DNA from: Bradyrhizobium sp. CCGE-LA001 | GTDB taxonomy: Bacteria; Pseudomonadota; Alphaproteobacteria; Rhizobiales; Xanthobacteraceae | DNA: 64,000 bases | Direction of reading: 5' to 3' | Assembly: GCF_000296215.2 (NCBI RefSeq) | Contig: NZ_CP013949.1 | Span: 6,565,501-6,629,500 of the forward strand | Part shown: in pieces, positions 17,613-25,086 of the stretch | Position numbering within the stretch: the stretch's first letter is position 1 | How the letters are laid out: each line of letters begins with the position of its first letter | The notes under the pieces: generated by a model | The model's database searches: none | Told to the model about the DNA's origin: nothing | What the model saw: the letters and a program-made list of their open reading frames with translations, nothing else | Position numbers and translations under genes: made by a program

Positions 17613-17918
17613 ATGCCCGCCCCCTCGTCGATGATCAAGGTTGGCGCGCGCCAAACCTACGCAAACATCCAAAGCGCATTTCCATTGCCTAAGGGTATGG
17701 AAGCGCCGAAACTGTTCAACAGCACCCGCCTTATCGACATCAACACCGCACCAAGGGAAGTGATCGAGGCTCTGCCGGAGTTCATTCTGAAGACGATGCA
17801 GTCAGCAGAGGAATGGGAGCTTCGCCAGAACTTCAATAGCGGCAATAGCCTGAAGGACTCTTCTAAGCTTAGCCAACCACTCGTCGGGCAAGAGGAAGAA
17901 AACGATATCCCTTTTTAG
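17613..17918 (+). CDS. Hypothetical protein ending in an SSB-like acidic tip
   Basis: The 101-residue protein has no recognised domain; RLIDINTAPREVIEALPEFI looks like a short helical region. Its last ten residues, GQEEENDIPF, are nearly identical in form to the C-terminal tip of single-stranded DNA-binding protein (acidic run plus I-P-F), the docking peptide for RecO, PriA, Exo I and other repair factors. The SSB OB fold is absent. It could therefore mimic SSB to recruit or sequester those partners. The start may be Met7 at 17631. The next small gene begins 2 bp downstream. Confidence 0.5.
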   Translation: MPAPSSMIKVGARQTYANIQSAFPLPKGMEAPKLFNSTRLIDINTAPREVIEALPEFILKTMQSAEEWELRQNFNSGNSLKDSSKLSQPLVGQEEENDIPF

Positions 17919-17920
17919 GT

Positions 17921-18127
17921 ATGGATGCTCGACGCTTTCGGCCGAAGTTTATCGTGCATGGGTTGGCGGAGGCAGACATACGTGGCAACCAGCAATGCCT
18001 GATATGCCCGATGTATCTCATGAAGACAGTCCGGTACTACTGCTCGGGTGACTGCATGAAAGAGGCTAAGGAGCGCGACATCTATGGCAATGAAGAAGCT
18101 TATCTAAAGCAGAAATCATCAGGGTGA
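17921..18127 (+). CDS. Small Cys-rich protein
   Basis: The 68-residue protein contains CLICPMYLM and YYCSGDCMKEA, a C-x2-C ... C-x3-C pattern that could bind zinc. It starts 2 bp after the SSB-tail gene, so the two are likely co-expressed. No family recognised. Confidence 0.45.
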   Translation: MDARRFRPKFIVHGLAEADIRGNQQCLICPMYLMKTVRYYCSGDCMKEAKERDIYGNEEAYLKQKSSG

Positions 18128-18173
18128 CCTTCAGTGGGCGCCTCAATCAACGGTGGGGCGCACAGGTGAGGGC

Positions 18174-18392
18174 CTATGTCGACCTTGTGTTCTGATCCTC
18201 TTGCAAAACGCGGCGCCCTTCTTCAGTCGTAACATACATTGGATAGTTTCGGGCGTCACGGCCCACGCGTTGTACCCACGGAGGTCGCTTGTTTAAGCAC
18301 TTTTGCAGAGTAAGAGGGGTGGCGTCCTTAGTGCACGCAGTCGGTTCAAGATAGCGTTCTAACGTGTCCAGGAACAGTTTTGGCAGAGCCAT
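18174..18392 (-). CDS. Small hypothetical protein
   Basis: The 72-residue frame begins MALPKLFLDTLERYLEPTA and ends YVTTEEGRRVLQEDQN, the end resembling the last helix of a winged-helix domain. No family is recognised and the SD is weak. Compositionally plausible but uncertain. Confidence 0.35.
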   Translation of the reverse strand: MALPKLFLDTLERYLEPTACTKDATPLTLQKCLNKRPPWVQRVGRDARNYPMYVTTEEGRRVLQEDQNTRST

Positions 18393-18494
18393 GGGTTATT
18401 CCCATTTGAGAGCTGTTGAACAACGTTCGCACGAGATAATTGACAAAGGATTGGGGGGCACGTCGTCGTTTTCGATACACGTTCGAAGCAACTA

Positions 18495-18591
18495 GCCAAC
18501 AGGAGTTCGATCCCCTGCCACGGTGCAAATCCGTGAAATCATAGTCTGGTGACTTGGTTAGGGCGATCCCAGTTCAACTCTGGGCAATCCA
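18495..18591 (+). other. Two tRNA T-arm-like segments (possible attachment-site relics)
   Basis: CCCAGTTCAACTCTGGG (18572-18588) is a perfect five-pair T-arm with the TTCAACT loop, followed by CAATCCA. The hexamer GGATTG at 18448-18453 could pair with CAATCC as an acceptor, but the distance (about 140 nt) is wrong for a normal tRNA. About 70 bp upstream a second T-arm-like piece, AGGAGTTCGATCCCCT, is followed by TGCCA. No complete cloverleaf can be drawn. Integrative elements often leave tRNA 3' ends at their junctions, so these may be att relics. Confidence 0.25.
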
Positions 18592-19452
18592 TTAGTTTGG
18601 CTCAATTTTCTTGTACTCGGCATCGATAAATTTGCGGAATTGCTTTAGGCGCGTTCGCATCGTGACTGCAGAAACCTTGAGCTTGGAAAAGCGCCACGCT
18701 ACCGGTGTGACCGTTCTAGCCAAAACGGCTTTAGTCAGCTTCTGTGCAATGAAACTGCAAATGGCTGGCACAATCGAGAGGGCAGCAACACCTACAAACA
18801 TGCCGAGGAGTGCTGTCGCAACGAAGACGAGGGCGCCTGGATCTTCCTTGAAAGGGAAATAGGTTGGTGTCGGCCCAGGTTCTGGAATTATGTCCTTTAG
18901 GACCGCGAACTCCACCGAGAAGAGAATAAAGAAAGTAAGAACGGCAACAAGCGGCGGATAGACCGAATGTATGCCAGCTATAAACGTGCTCATATCGGCG
19001 GATTTCATCTCCACCTTGATGTCTGGGGTGTAGTTCTCACTCGTCACCTCAGCGATGAGAGTCACAGCCTCTCCTGGCCGAAGAAGACTAATAGTGAGCG
19101 TCCGCGCATCTTCATTCAAGGTTACGTCAGCTGCCGCGTCCTTGTCGTGGACTCGCAAGTTGAGAACCTGCTTCGATGCGGTGATTGAGACGGGCGACAG
19201 AAAGTCACTCGCTTCGATCGGTGCGGTGCCGCGATTCCATAATAGAAGATAGACCGTCGAAAGCGCGCGCATAAGCACACCCTCGTACACCACCTCCTGC
19301 TTTCCAAATGTAACCATGCGCGGGATAGGGTCCGTGTACGCTATTGCGAGCACCTTTGTACGTACGGATTTTTTGTAGAAGTAATAGGCCAAGAAGAGCC
19401 CAAGTAGGCCAGTCGCGGCGCCAAAGAGCCCCAAATAGGTATCTAGCGTCAT
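18592..19452 (-). CDS. Membrane protein of unknown function
   Basis: The start at 19452 has a GGGG run a few bases upstream and yields 286 residues. One N-terminal transmembrane segment (LGLFGAATGLLGLFLAYYFY) is followed by a soluble beta-rich region to about 170. Two more membrane segments follow (VYPPLVAVLTFFILFSVEFA and ALVFVATALLGMFVGVAALS), then a basic tail. The soluble part has the feel of a periplasmic or juxtamembrane domain. No family is recognised. The stop lies next to the T-arm-like sequence. Confidence 0.55.
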   Translation of the reverse strand: MTLDTYLGLFGAATGLLGLFLAYYFYKKSVRTKVLAIAYTDPIPRMVTFGKQEVVYEGVLMRALSTVYLLLWNRGTAPIEASDFLSPVSITASKQVLNLRVHDKDAAADVTLNEDARTLTISLLRPGEAVTLIAEVTSENYTPDIKVEMKSADMSTFIAGIHSVYPPLVAVLTFFILFSVEFAVLKDIIPEPGPTPTYFPFKEDPGALVFVATALLGMFVGVAALSIVPAICSFIAQKLTKAVLARTVTPVAWRFSKLKVSAVTMRTRLKQFRKFIDAEYKKIEPN

Positions 19453-19524
19453 TATCCCCACCCCAGAAGTAGCGTGCATCTTGCCCGAATCGCTACCTGT
19501 GAGACAATAGGGATGTTCGTGAGT

Positions 19525-19583
19525 GTACAGGCGCTCGCTAGCACACAAATGCTCGCCCGCCTGTACGGTGCGGGCATTTGTGT
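19525..19583. promoter_or_regulatory. Two mutually exclusive hairpins
   Basis: GTACAGGCG (19525-19533) pairs perfectly with CGCCTGTAC (19558-19566). ACACAAATGC (19543-19552) pairs with GCATTTGTGT (19574-19583), with an inner CCCGC/GCGGG stem and a following TTTT on the plus strand. The two stems overlap, so only one can form. On the plus strand the second stem resembles a rho-independent terminator. On the minus strand this is the leader of the membrane-protein gene at 18592-19452, where such switching could act as an attenuator. Confidence 0.4.
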
Positions 19584-20289
19584 TTTAGTGAGGAAAAACG
19601 ATTGTAGCGAGCCATTACCACGTAAGCTCGGAAAACTTGTCAGGTAGGTACGGGTGGTCTTTGAAAGAGAGTAGAACAGTCGGGGTCACGCCTGCATTGA
19701 TCCGCAGGAAGTAGGTGAATTGACACCGGATGACTTCAGCACCGAGCACGTGGAAGGACAACTAAACCGTTCATATGGCGGCGGTCGGCCAGAGAGTGGA
19801 GGAGGGTCATGGCCCGGAGGGTATCACAAACTAACGTGCTCTAGTGGACGGTAATGCTCTGATGGTGAGGGCGGGTACGTCGCGCTTGCTGACCCCGAGC
19901 GTTCTACTGTTTTTCATCACCACCTTAATACGCTCGTGTCCCCCGTAATCGCCAGCAACGTCGTCGGCCCTGACGACTGGCGACTTGATGGGGATGCGAG
20001 ACGGTGCACTTTGAAAGATTGTTGAATGGCCCGAACCCGAAAGGGTCAAGCTTGTGGGGCTGTGGGAGACCAGCATCGTGCTGTCCGCTGCACCTGCAAG
20101 AACAGCGCGACTAGTTCGCTCAGGTCACTCAGCATTTTTCGATTTCGCGCCGCTTAAAATCTCTTTCCAGTCTTTGTTGCTGCAACCTCCAAGGGTAGGC
20201 TCTACTCTCACTGAAAGACGGACTGACTACGTTCTGCATAGAGAGGTAGAAACCCAAGAGCATCATGCTACTGAAGGGTATAAAGGGCT
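19584..20289. other. Long intergenic stretch
   Basis: About 700 bp without a convincing gene. A minus-strand frame (19831-20076, 81 codons) exists but has no recognisable features or SD. Just before 20290 the AAGGGCTATGG context is only a weak ribosome binding site for the next gene. Confidence 0.35.
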
Positions 20290-21003
20290 ATGGGGGAACA
20301 AGCTAAGTTCAAATGGGGCGAGCAGCGAGATCTGGAGAACCAGCAGTTTAGAGAGGCTCTCAATAACACCAAGCTCCGCGAGACAGTCTTTACTGAAAAG
20401 TTCATGGATTGGCTTGAGAAGCGGCGCGACTTGCTGGACGGGCGCGCGCAGAAGCTTTCGATCGTCTCACTGACTATGTCTTTCTTTCTGCTGATAGCGT
20501 TGCTCTCCCCGGACATGTCGGTTTCGGTGCTCGGATTGTCTGAGAAGGCGAGAGCATTTCGCGAAATACTGTTGTTCATACTCCCCAGTGTCCAGTTCTA
20601 CACCATGGTGCCATCGGTTGAGCAAGGCAGAGTTACTGAAGCAATGACTCTGTATGTGGAGAAACAAGCTGCTGGCAATGTCGGGGTGCTGCGTGCGCTC
20701 AAGCTCCGCTATGGTCTCGGCGTCCGATTTATGCCTACAGAGTTGCAAACCCGAAATCTTTCGAAGTGGCAGAAGGTGCACTTGATCATAATCGGGCTGA
20801 GCATGCTGCTTTGGATAATGGGTATATTCGTGTTCTTGATAATCATCGAGATCGCGGGGATAGTTTCTATTTTGCGGCATCCGACATTTTCTCTGGGCGC
20901 GAGTGTCCTGCTGTGCATCTATGTCCTCGTTGCCACCATAGCGGCGCAAGGCATGCGAGTTTTTGCCGGTATGTACTCGATGCCGAAAGTACCTGAAGCG
21001 TAG
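20290..21003 (+). CDS. Four-helix membrane protein, unknown function
   Basis: The 237-residue protein has a charged cytoplasmic N-terminus (about 50 residues) and then four hydrophobic segments: LSIVSLTMSFFLLIALLS, EILLFILPSVQFYTMVP, VHLIIIGLSMLLWIMGIFVF and GASVLLCIYVLVATIAAQ. No family is recognised. A related-looking membrane gene follows 8 bp downstream on the same strand but is broken, so this was probably a two-gene operon. Confidence 0.5.
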   Translation: MGEQAKFKWGEQRDLENQQFREALNNTKLRETVFTEKFMDWLEKRRDLLDGRAQKLSIVSLTMSFFLLIALLSPDMSVSVLGLSEKARAFREILLFILPSVQFYTMVPSVEQGRVTEAMTLYVEKQAAGNVGVLRALKLRYGLGVRFMPTELQTRNLSKWQKVHLIIIGLSMLLWIMGIFVFLIIIEIAGIVSILRHPTFSLGASVLLCIYVLVATIAAQGMRVFAGMYSMPKVPEA

Positions 21004-21011
21004 GGGGTAGA

Positions 21012-21874
21012 ATGGCCGTCAAACCACGTTTGGATGACGACGCACGCAAAACGACGAGCGAGTTTCTCGATAAGTAGCTTCGTCGAATCTATTTGGTTTG
21101 GGTGCTCGGTATTGCTGCGGGTGCAATTGAGTTGCAGCTCGATAAGGTCTCATACGCGGGCATCTCGTTCACCATCAACAGCGTCGAGAAGCTTCAAGGT
21201 CTCATCTATTGCGTAGTCGTGCTGATGTACTTCGCTACCATCGGCATGGTATCCGTGATGATGTTCCAGTTCATCTCGGTGGAAAGGATCAACTGCGACA
21301 GTGTGTCTATCGTGCGCTTGGCAAGAAAAAGACCCTTCTTGGTCTCACGCGGGTGGAGCATAAAGTTCTGCGCGCTGCCGCAATCACCTATTTGATAGTA
21401 ACGAGGGTTATTCTCCTGATTGCTTTTTCAATCCCGCTCATTCATATCGTGCTGCTTCAGCAACCGATACTTCTCACCGGGCTCGATCTCATCTTTCACA
21501 CGCACTCGTTTTACCCCGATGGAAAGATCAACCTCGTATCGCCAGCGTTGCTTGGCATCACCTTCTTCCAAGTCTTGCTGTGGAACATGGCTATCTATCG
21601 CTTTATTGGTCGAGGGTATCCGGGCGTTTGGAGCGCGGCTGTGGGTGTTTCGATCCCCGCCATGGGTACGTTTGGCCTTTTAGACAGCTACGCGCGCGGG
21701 ATAACATTTGATGAAGTGATGGGGCGTGTCGTCCTATGTCAAATCGTTGTTTTCCTTTTGTGGGTATTCCCCACGGCAATAGGCACGCCGTTCTTGCTCT
21801 GGCAGGATGCACAGATCGCGTACTACCGGTTTAAGTACAAGCGCATCAAAGACAAGCAGGCACAAGACAAGTAG
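21012..21874 (+). pseudogene. Multi-helix membrane protein gene, broken by TAG and a frameshift
   Basis: From ATG 21012 the frame reads 21 codons (MAVKPRLDDDARKTTSEFLDK) to TAG 21075-21077 and then continues openly (LRRIYLVWVLGIAAGAIELQ) to about 21310. There the sensible frame switches to one that reads YRALGKKKTLLGLTRVEHKV, then several membrane helices, to the stop at 21874. Two independent lesions make it a pseudogene. Intact, it would be about 285 residues with six or so membrane segments and a Lys-rich tail. Function unknown. Confidence 0.55.
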
Positions 21875-22048
21875 GCGCAAGACTAGAAGGACGAGGGCTC
21901 ATAGTAGCTTCAGGCCGCCTCGGTAGGCTGTCGATTATGACCCGAGGATTTATCCAGTGGTCGGTCATAGAACGGGATTACAGACGCTAGGAGCGATCCC
22001 AGGGCGTCTTGTTGAGCTTCGCGCATTCTGGCGCAGATTTGGCCCGAA

Positions 22049-22180
22049 TTAGCTCAAGTCTGAGGGGATGTAGCTAGCCGTCTCGTCGCCCTTACGCTCA
22101 AAGCGCTGGATGATGTAGGTGTAGATCGCACCTGCGATGGTGAGGATCTGAAGCGTCGTGTGGCAGTAATTGGTGTCCAT
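22049..22180 (-). CDS. 43-residue single-pass membrane protein
   Basis: The ATG at 22180 has a GAGG eight bases upstream. The frame encodes MDTNYCHTTLQILTIAGAIY, then TYIIQRFERKGDETASYIP, to TAA at 22049. It is one membrane helix with a positive-inside charged tail, a form typical of small rhizobial membrane proteins. Function unknown. Confidence 0.45.
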   Translation of the reverse strand: MDTNYCHTTLQILTIAGAIYTYIIQRFERKGDETASYIPSDLS

Positions 22181-22364
22181 CAGGGCCTCATAGCCAAGCG
22201 CTCCAAAAAGAGCATTTTACGGTGAGACGCCGAGAATACAGCGATGCTTTCGGCGCATGCTGGATGCAGTTGCAAACTAGATCATTAGTTTTGATGATCA
22301 CTTCCTTTGACTTGATCAGAACCGATATTGAAGGCTTTCAAGCAACGACTTTGGCCGGCATGCC

Positions 22365-22511
22365 GGAATCGAACGCCTCCTCGCGGACAAATTTGAAGAC
22401 CGAGTCCTTCCATCAACGGCAATCAATCAAACCAAAGCAAAGCTGGTCAAATATTTGTCGCCGTATCCTGACACGGTCGGAGCGTTTGGGACCGACAATT
22501 GGCAATGTTGA
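22365..22511 (+). pseudogene. C-terminal fragment of an unidentified protein
   Basis: The frame GIERLLADKFEDRVLPSTA, NQTKAKLVKYLSPYPDTV, then GTDNWQC and TGA at 22509 has strong coding character but no start. Upstream, in another frame, sensible residues (FDLIRTDIEGFQATTLAGM) precede it, so an indel near 22360 probably broke a gene. No family recognised. The rest of 22181-22770 holds nothing I can support. Confidence 0.3.
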
Positions 22512-22770
22512 GGTGACAGCGCCTTATATGCCTGCTGGCCCCGATCCGCTTGCCTTTTGAACCGACGAAACGGCGGGAAAAGCGGAATTGTAATCAGGCC
22601 GGGACGAGATCATTCGGGCCGGCCATGAAAGCGCCCACGGGTCAGGGACTTGGGAGCACTGATGATAGAAGGTTATTCTATAATCAACTCAATGCCGTTG
22701 CTCGATGCCCCGCAACCAAACGTGCTCAGTCCTTACATTGATACACTGGACATGAAGGCAAGGAGTTTGG

Positions 22771-23721
22771 TCAGCTCGATGTGATGGACTGGCGCAAAGT
22801 TCGAAGAAGAGCCGAAGCTTCATCGATTTTCTTCAGGATATCGGGGTCATTCTTCATTTCCGCCAAAGCCGTCCATGGGACTCGCTTCATAGATTCAACA
22901 ACGGCGGAAAGGTCACCAGAGAGCCCTGTCTGCCCTTGCGTACTACTGCCGATCCGCAGCATCGCCGATTCGATATCTCCGTCGCGGGTAAGGAAGTGCG
23001 CTTTCGCAACGGGGTCCGGCAGAATTGCCCTCAACTTGCGGAGGTCTTTAGAATTGGTAATGCGCTTTCTGGCGACCTTATCGACGACTGCATCAATCAC
23101 TGTTGGCACAAGGAGCTTCTTGCTCACGCCATAGAGCTCGCGCGCCCAAGCGATGCTAGCGTTTAAATCTTTTAGACCTTCTTTGTTAAATCGCTTGGCG
23201 ATATCAAAAACTTCGATAAGCTTATCGAGCTCACGAAACGATATACCTAATATATTGGCTGCGCTTGCTCGTCCGACTAATTCTATGAGACGGTAAGCAA
23301 CCATTTCTTTTTCTCGCGCATCCCATTCTTTTCTTTGCCTATGGATGTAAATCCAGACACGAAGCCGGTCCTCTTCGCTGAGAACCCGATCCGTCACCTC
23401 GATCGGTATCTCGCGAAACTCGGACTTTCCTTGATCGACAAGAACTTTTGAATTCTCCCATCGTCGTTCGCCATCGATGATCCGGAATTTTCCCTCGATC
23501 TCCGGATGCGGCTCAACGAGTAGCGGCTCAAAAATCCCCTTGTTGTCCACGATCTGGCGCTGAAGCTCCTCGTCCTCCTTGGGGCCGAGACGTGGCTGCC
23601 TTGGATTGGGAACGACATAATCAATATCGATCTTTCTGCGGTAGGTCCGCAGGACAGTTCCTCCGAGGGGACGTTCTTGAGTGCCGACAACACGAGGGGG
23701 GGTAGTTTCAGGCTTGTTCAT
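22771..23721 (-). CDS. ParB-like nuclease-domain protein
   Basis: The 316-residue protein has a ParB/Srx-type N-terminal domain: IDIDYVVPNPRQPRLGPKED, then QIVDNKGIFEPLLVEPHPE and FRIIDGERRWENSKVL, which is the box II GERR motif. A helix-turn-helix region follows (AYRLIELVGRASAANILGIS). Such orphan ParB proteins act as DNA-binding or CTP-switch factors, not only in partition; no parA is present. It lies 4 bp after the DUF2130-like gene and is divergent from the ubiquitin-like operon. That layout suggests a joint module. The start at 23721 avoids overlap with the upstream gene. Confidence 0.75.
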   Translation of the reverse strand: MNKPETTPPRVVGTQERPLGGTVLRTYRRKIDIDYVVPNPRQPRLGPKEDEELQRQIVDNKGIFEPLLVEPHPEIEGKFRIIDGERRWENSKVLVDQGKSEFREIPIEVTDRVLSEEDRLRVWIYIHRQRKEWDAREKEMVAYRLIELVGRASAANILGISFRELDKLIEVFDIAKRFNKEGLKDLNASIAWARELYGVSKKLLVPTVIDAVVDKVARKRITNSKDLRKLRAILPDPVAKAHFLTRDGDIESAMLRIGSSTQGQTGLSGDLSAVVESMKRVPWTALAEMKNDPDILKKIDEASALLRTLRQSITSS

Positions 23722-23725
23722 ACGC

Positions 23726-24949
23726 TTATTCGTCGCTGCAGGATTCAATGATTGCTTCAATCTGCTCGCGCATTTTGGCGTGGTTTCTTTGCTGAGACTT
23801 GATAAGCGAGCCTCGCTTGCTCCACATCGCCTTGTGCGCTTTTTGCTCGTCTTCTTCGAGTTTCAGCAACTTCTCGTCAGTACCTTCCATGGATTCAAGT
23901 AGCTTCGTGAAGCCATCAGAAGTTATGAGAGTGTAAAGTTGCTCGGTTTTCCGCTCGCGCCCCTCGGCACTTAGCCGCTGACCGTGACTACGGACAATTT
24001 CGTTACGCAGGATGCCAGCTATTGCTAGAACGCAGGTCGGCTTAACGCATACTACGCCCTCGCAAATTTGGACGTGACCTGCGCCCTTCTGGAGCTTACT
24101 GGTCACGAGGACCGCGTGGTTCGCTTTTTCGGTCACCATGTCTTGGTGCAGATTGGATGCGAACTTTGGATTCCAAATATCGCGGCTTCGCGTATCGTAG
24201 ACAATAATGCCGCAGGCCTTCGCATTACTTTTTACGGTATGGACAACATCCGCACCGGTGCTCTTGACTACTACTCGGAAGTCATCTTTCGGATAGGCCT
24301 TCTTTAGGAGTTCAAGCACTTTGAGGTCGGCGCCGTCGGCTTCTTCCGCGTCGACAAGCTTCTGGAGCGCCGCGATCTTATCATTGAGAACTTTCGCTTC
24401 CGCCGCATTCTTTGCATTCACCGCATTGATGTCTTCGACCTTTTGCGCCTCCATCGCGGTGCGGACTTCATCAGTGCGCAACTTGATCGTGGCTTCTTGC
24501 TGCGCCTTTAGCGTGGCAAGCTCGTTCGCAGCCTCGAGACGTTTTTGCTCTGCCTCCTGCGCCCGTTCGGCTGAGGCAGTCTGCGCAGCAGTCAGCAACT
24601 CGATTTGCTGCTGAAGCGCCGCATCGGCGAGTTTCTTGCCTGCTTCCCGCGCCGCCTCCTGCTGAAGCAGGGACTCGGCCTTATGTTGCGCAATGGCCGC
24701 TGCGTGCTGTTCGTTCAGGGTAGCGATGGCAGCCTTCCTTGCTTCGTCAAACTGGATTCGGATCGAACTGACCTGTGCCTCCAGCCGGGCGGTAAATTCT
24801 TTTTCCTGACGCTGTTGATCAGCCTCGTAGCGCTCGCGGATTTCCGCGACGCGTTCGTTCGGAATTTCTTGCTGGCAGTAGGGACAAGTCTGGCCGCTGA
24901 CGTGGATGTGCGGAGCGGTGGGGGGGCTGAAGGCTGGTTGGGTCGCCAT
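23726..24949 (-). CDS. DUF2130-like coiled-coil protein with a nuclease-like C-terminal domain
   Basis: The start at 24949 (MATQPAFSPPT) has AGAGG at good spacing. A C-x2-C pair (QTCPYCQQEI) near residue 20 suggests a zinc knuckle. Residues about 35-215 are a long Ala/Glu/Gln-rich coiled coil. Residues about 220-350 match the DUF2130 type: GADVVHTVKS, IIVYDTRSRDIWNPKFASNL and HAVLVTSKLQ. Related proteins have an E-x-K (PD-(D/E)xK-like) where this one reads D-T-R, so catalysis is doubtful. It shares a short divergent promoter region with the ubiquitin-like operon. Confidence 0.65.
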   Translation of the reverse strand: MATQPAFSPPTAPHIHVSGQTCPYCQQEIPNERVAEIRERYEADQQRQEKEFTARLEAQVSSIRIQFDEARKAAIATLNEQHAAAIAQHKAESLLQQEAAREAGKKLADAALQQQIELLTAAQTASAERAQEAEQKRLEAANELATLKAQQEATIKLRTDEVRTAMEAQKVEDINAVNAKNAAEAKVLNDKIAALQKLVDAEEADGADLKVLELLKKAYPKDDFRVVVKSTGADVVHTVKSNAKACGIIVYDTRSRDIWNPKFASNLHQDMVTEKANHAVLVTSKLQKGAGHVQICEGVVCVKPTCVLAIAGILRNEIVRSHGQRLSAEGRERKTEQLYTLITSDGFTKLLESMEGTDEKLLKLEEDEQKAHKAMWSKRGSLIKSQQRNHAKMREQIEAIIESCSDE

Positions 24950-24962
24950 AGACATCACCCTC

Positions 24963-24996
24963 TTGACAAATGAAAACTAGGTCCTATTTTGTCCTA
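24963..24996 (+). promoter_or_regulatory. Promoter with direct-repeat operator for the ubiquitin-like operon
   Basis: TTGACA (24963-24968), a 16-bp spacer and TATTTT (24985-24990) form a sigma-70-type promoter facing the operon at 25087. GTCCTA occurs twice exactly 10 bp apart (24981-24986 and 24991-24996), straddling the -10 box, one turn of the helix. That is a typical repressor site. The promoter overlaps the leader of the divergent DUF2130-like gene, so one regulator could control both directions. Confidence 0.5.
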
Positions 24997-25086
24997 AAGC
25001 TTCCAGTCTGTAAAGTGGGACGACTCGGGAGCTTTCTGAAGTTCTACTCCGGAACCCGATCAGATACAACTGAAGGAGCTAAGTAC

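Noticed and set aside
21783..21802. GGCACG...TTGC resembling a sigma-54 promoter
   Set aside because: The spacer between the two blocks is 6, not 4, and it lies inside a coding remnant.
24970..25086. Upstream ATG for the multi-ubiquitin protein
   Set aside because: It lies inside the promoter region; ATG 25087 has AAGGAG at ideal spacing and starts the first beta-grasp repeat.
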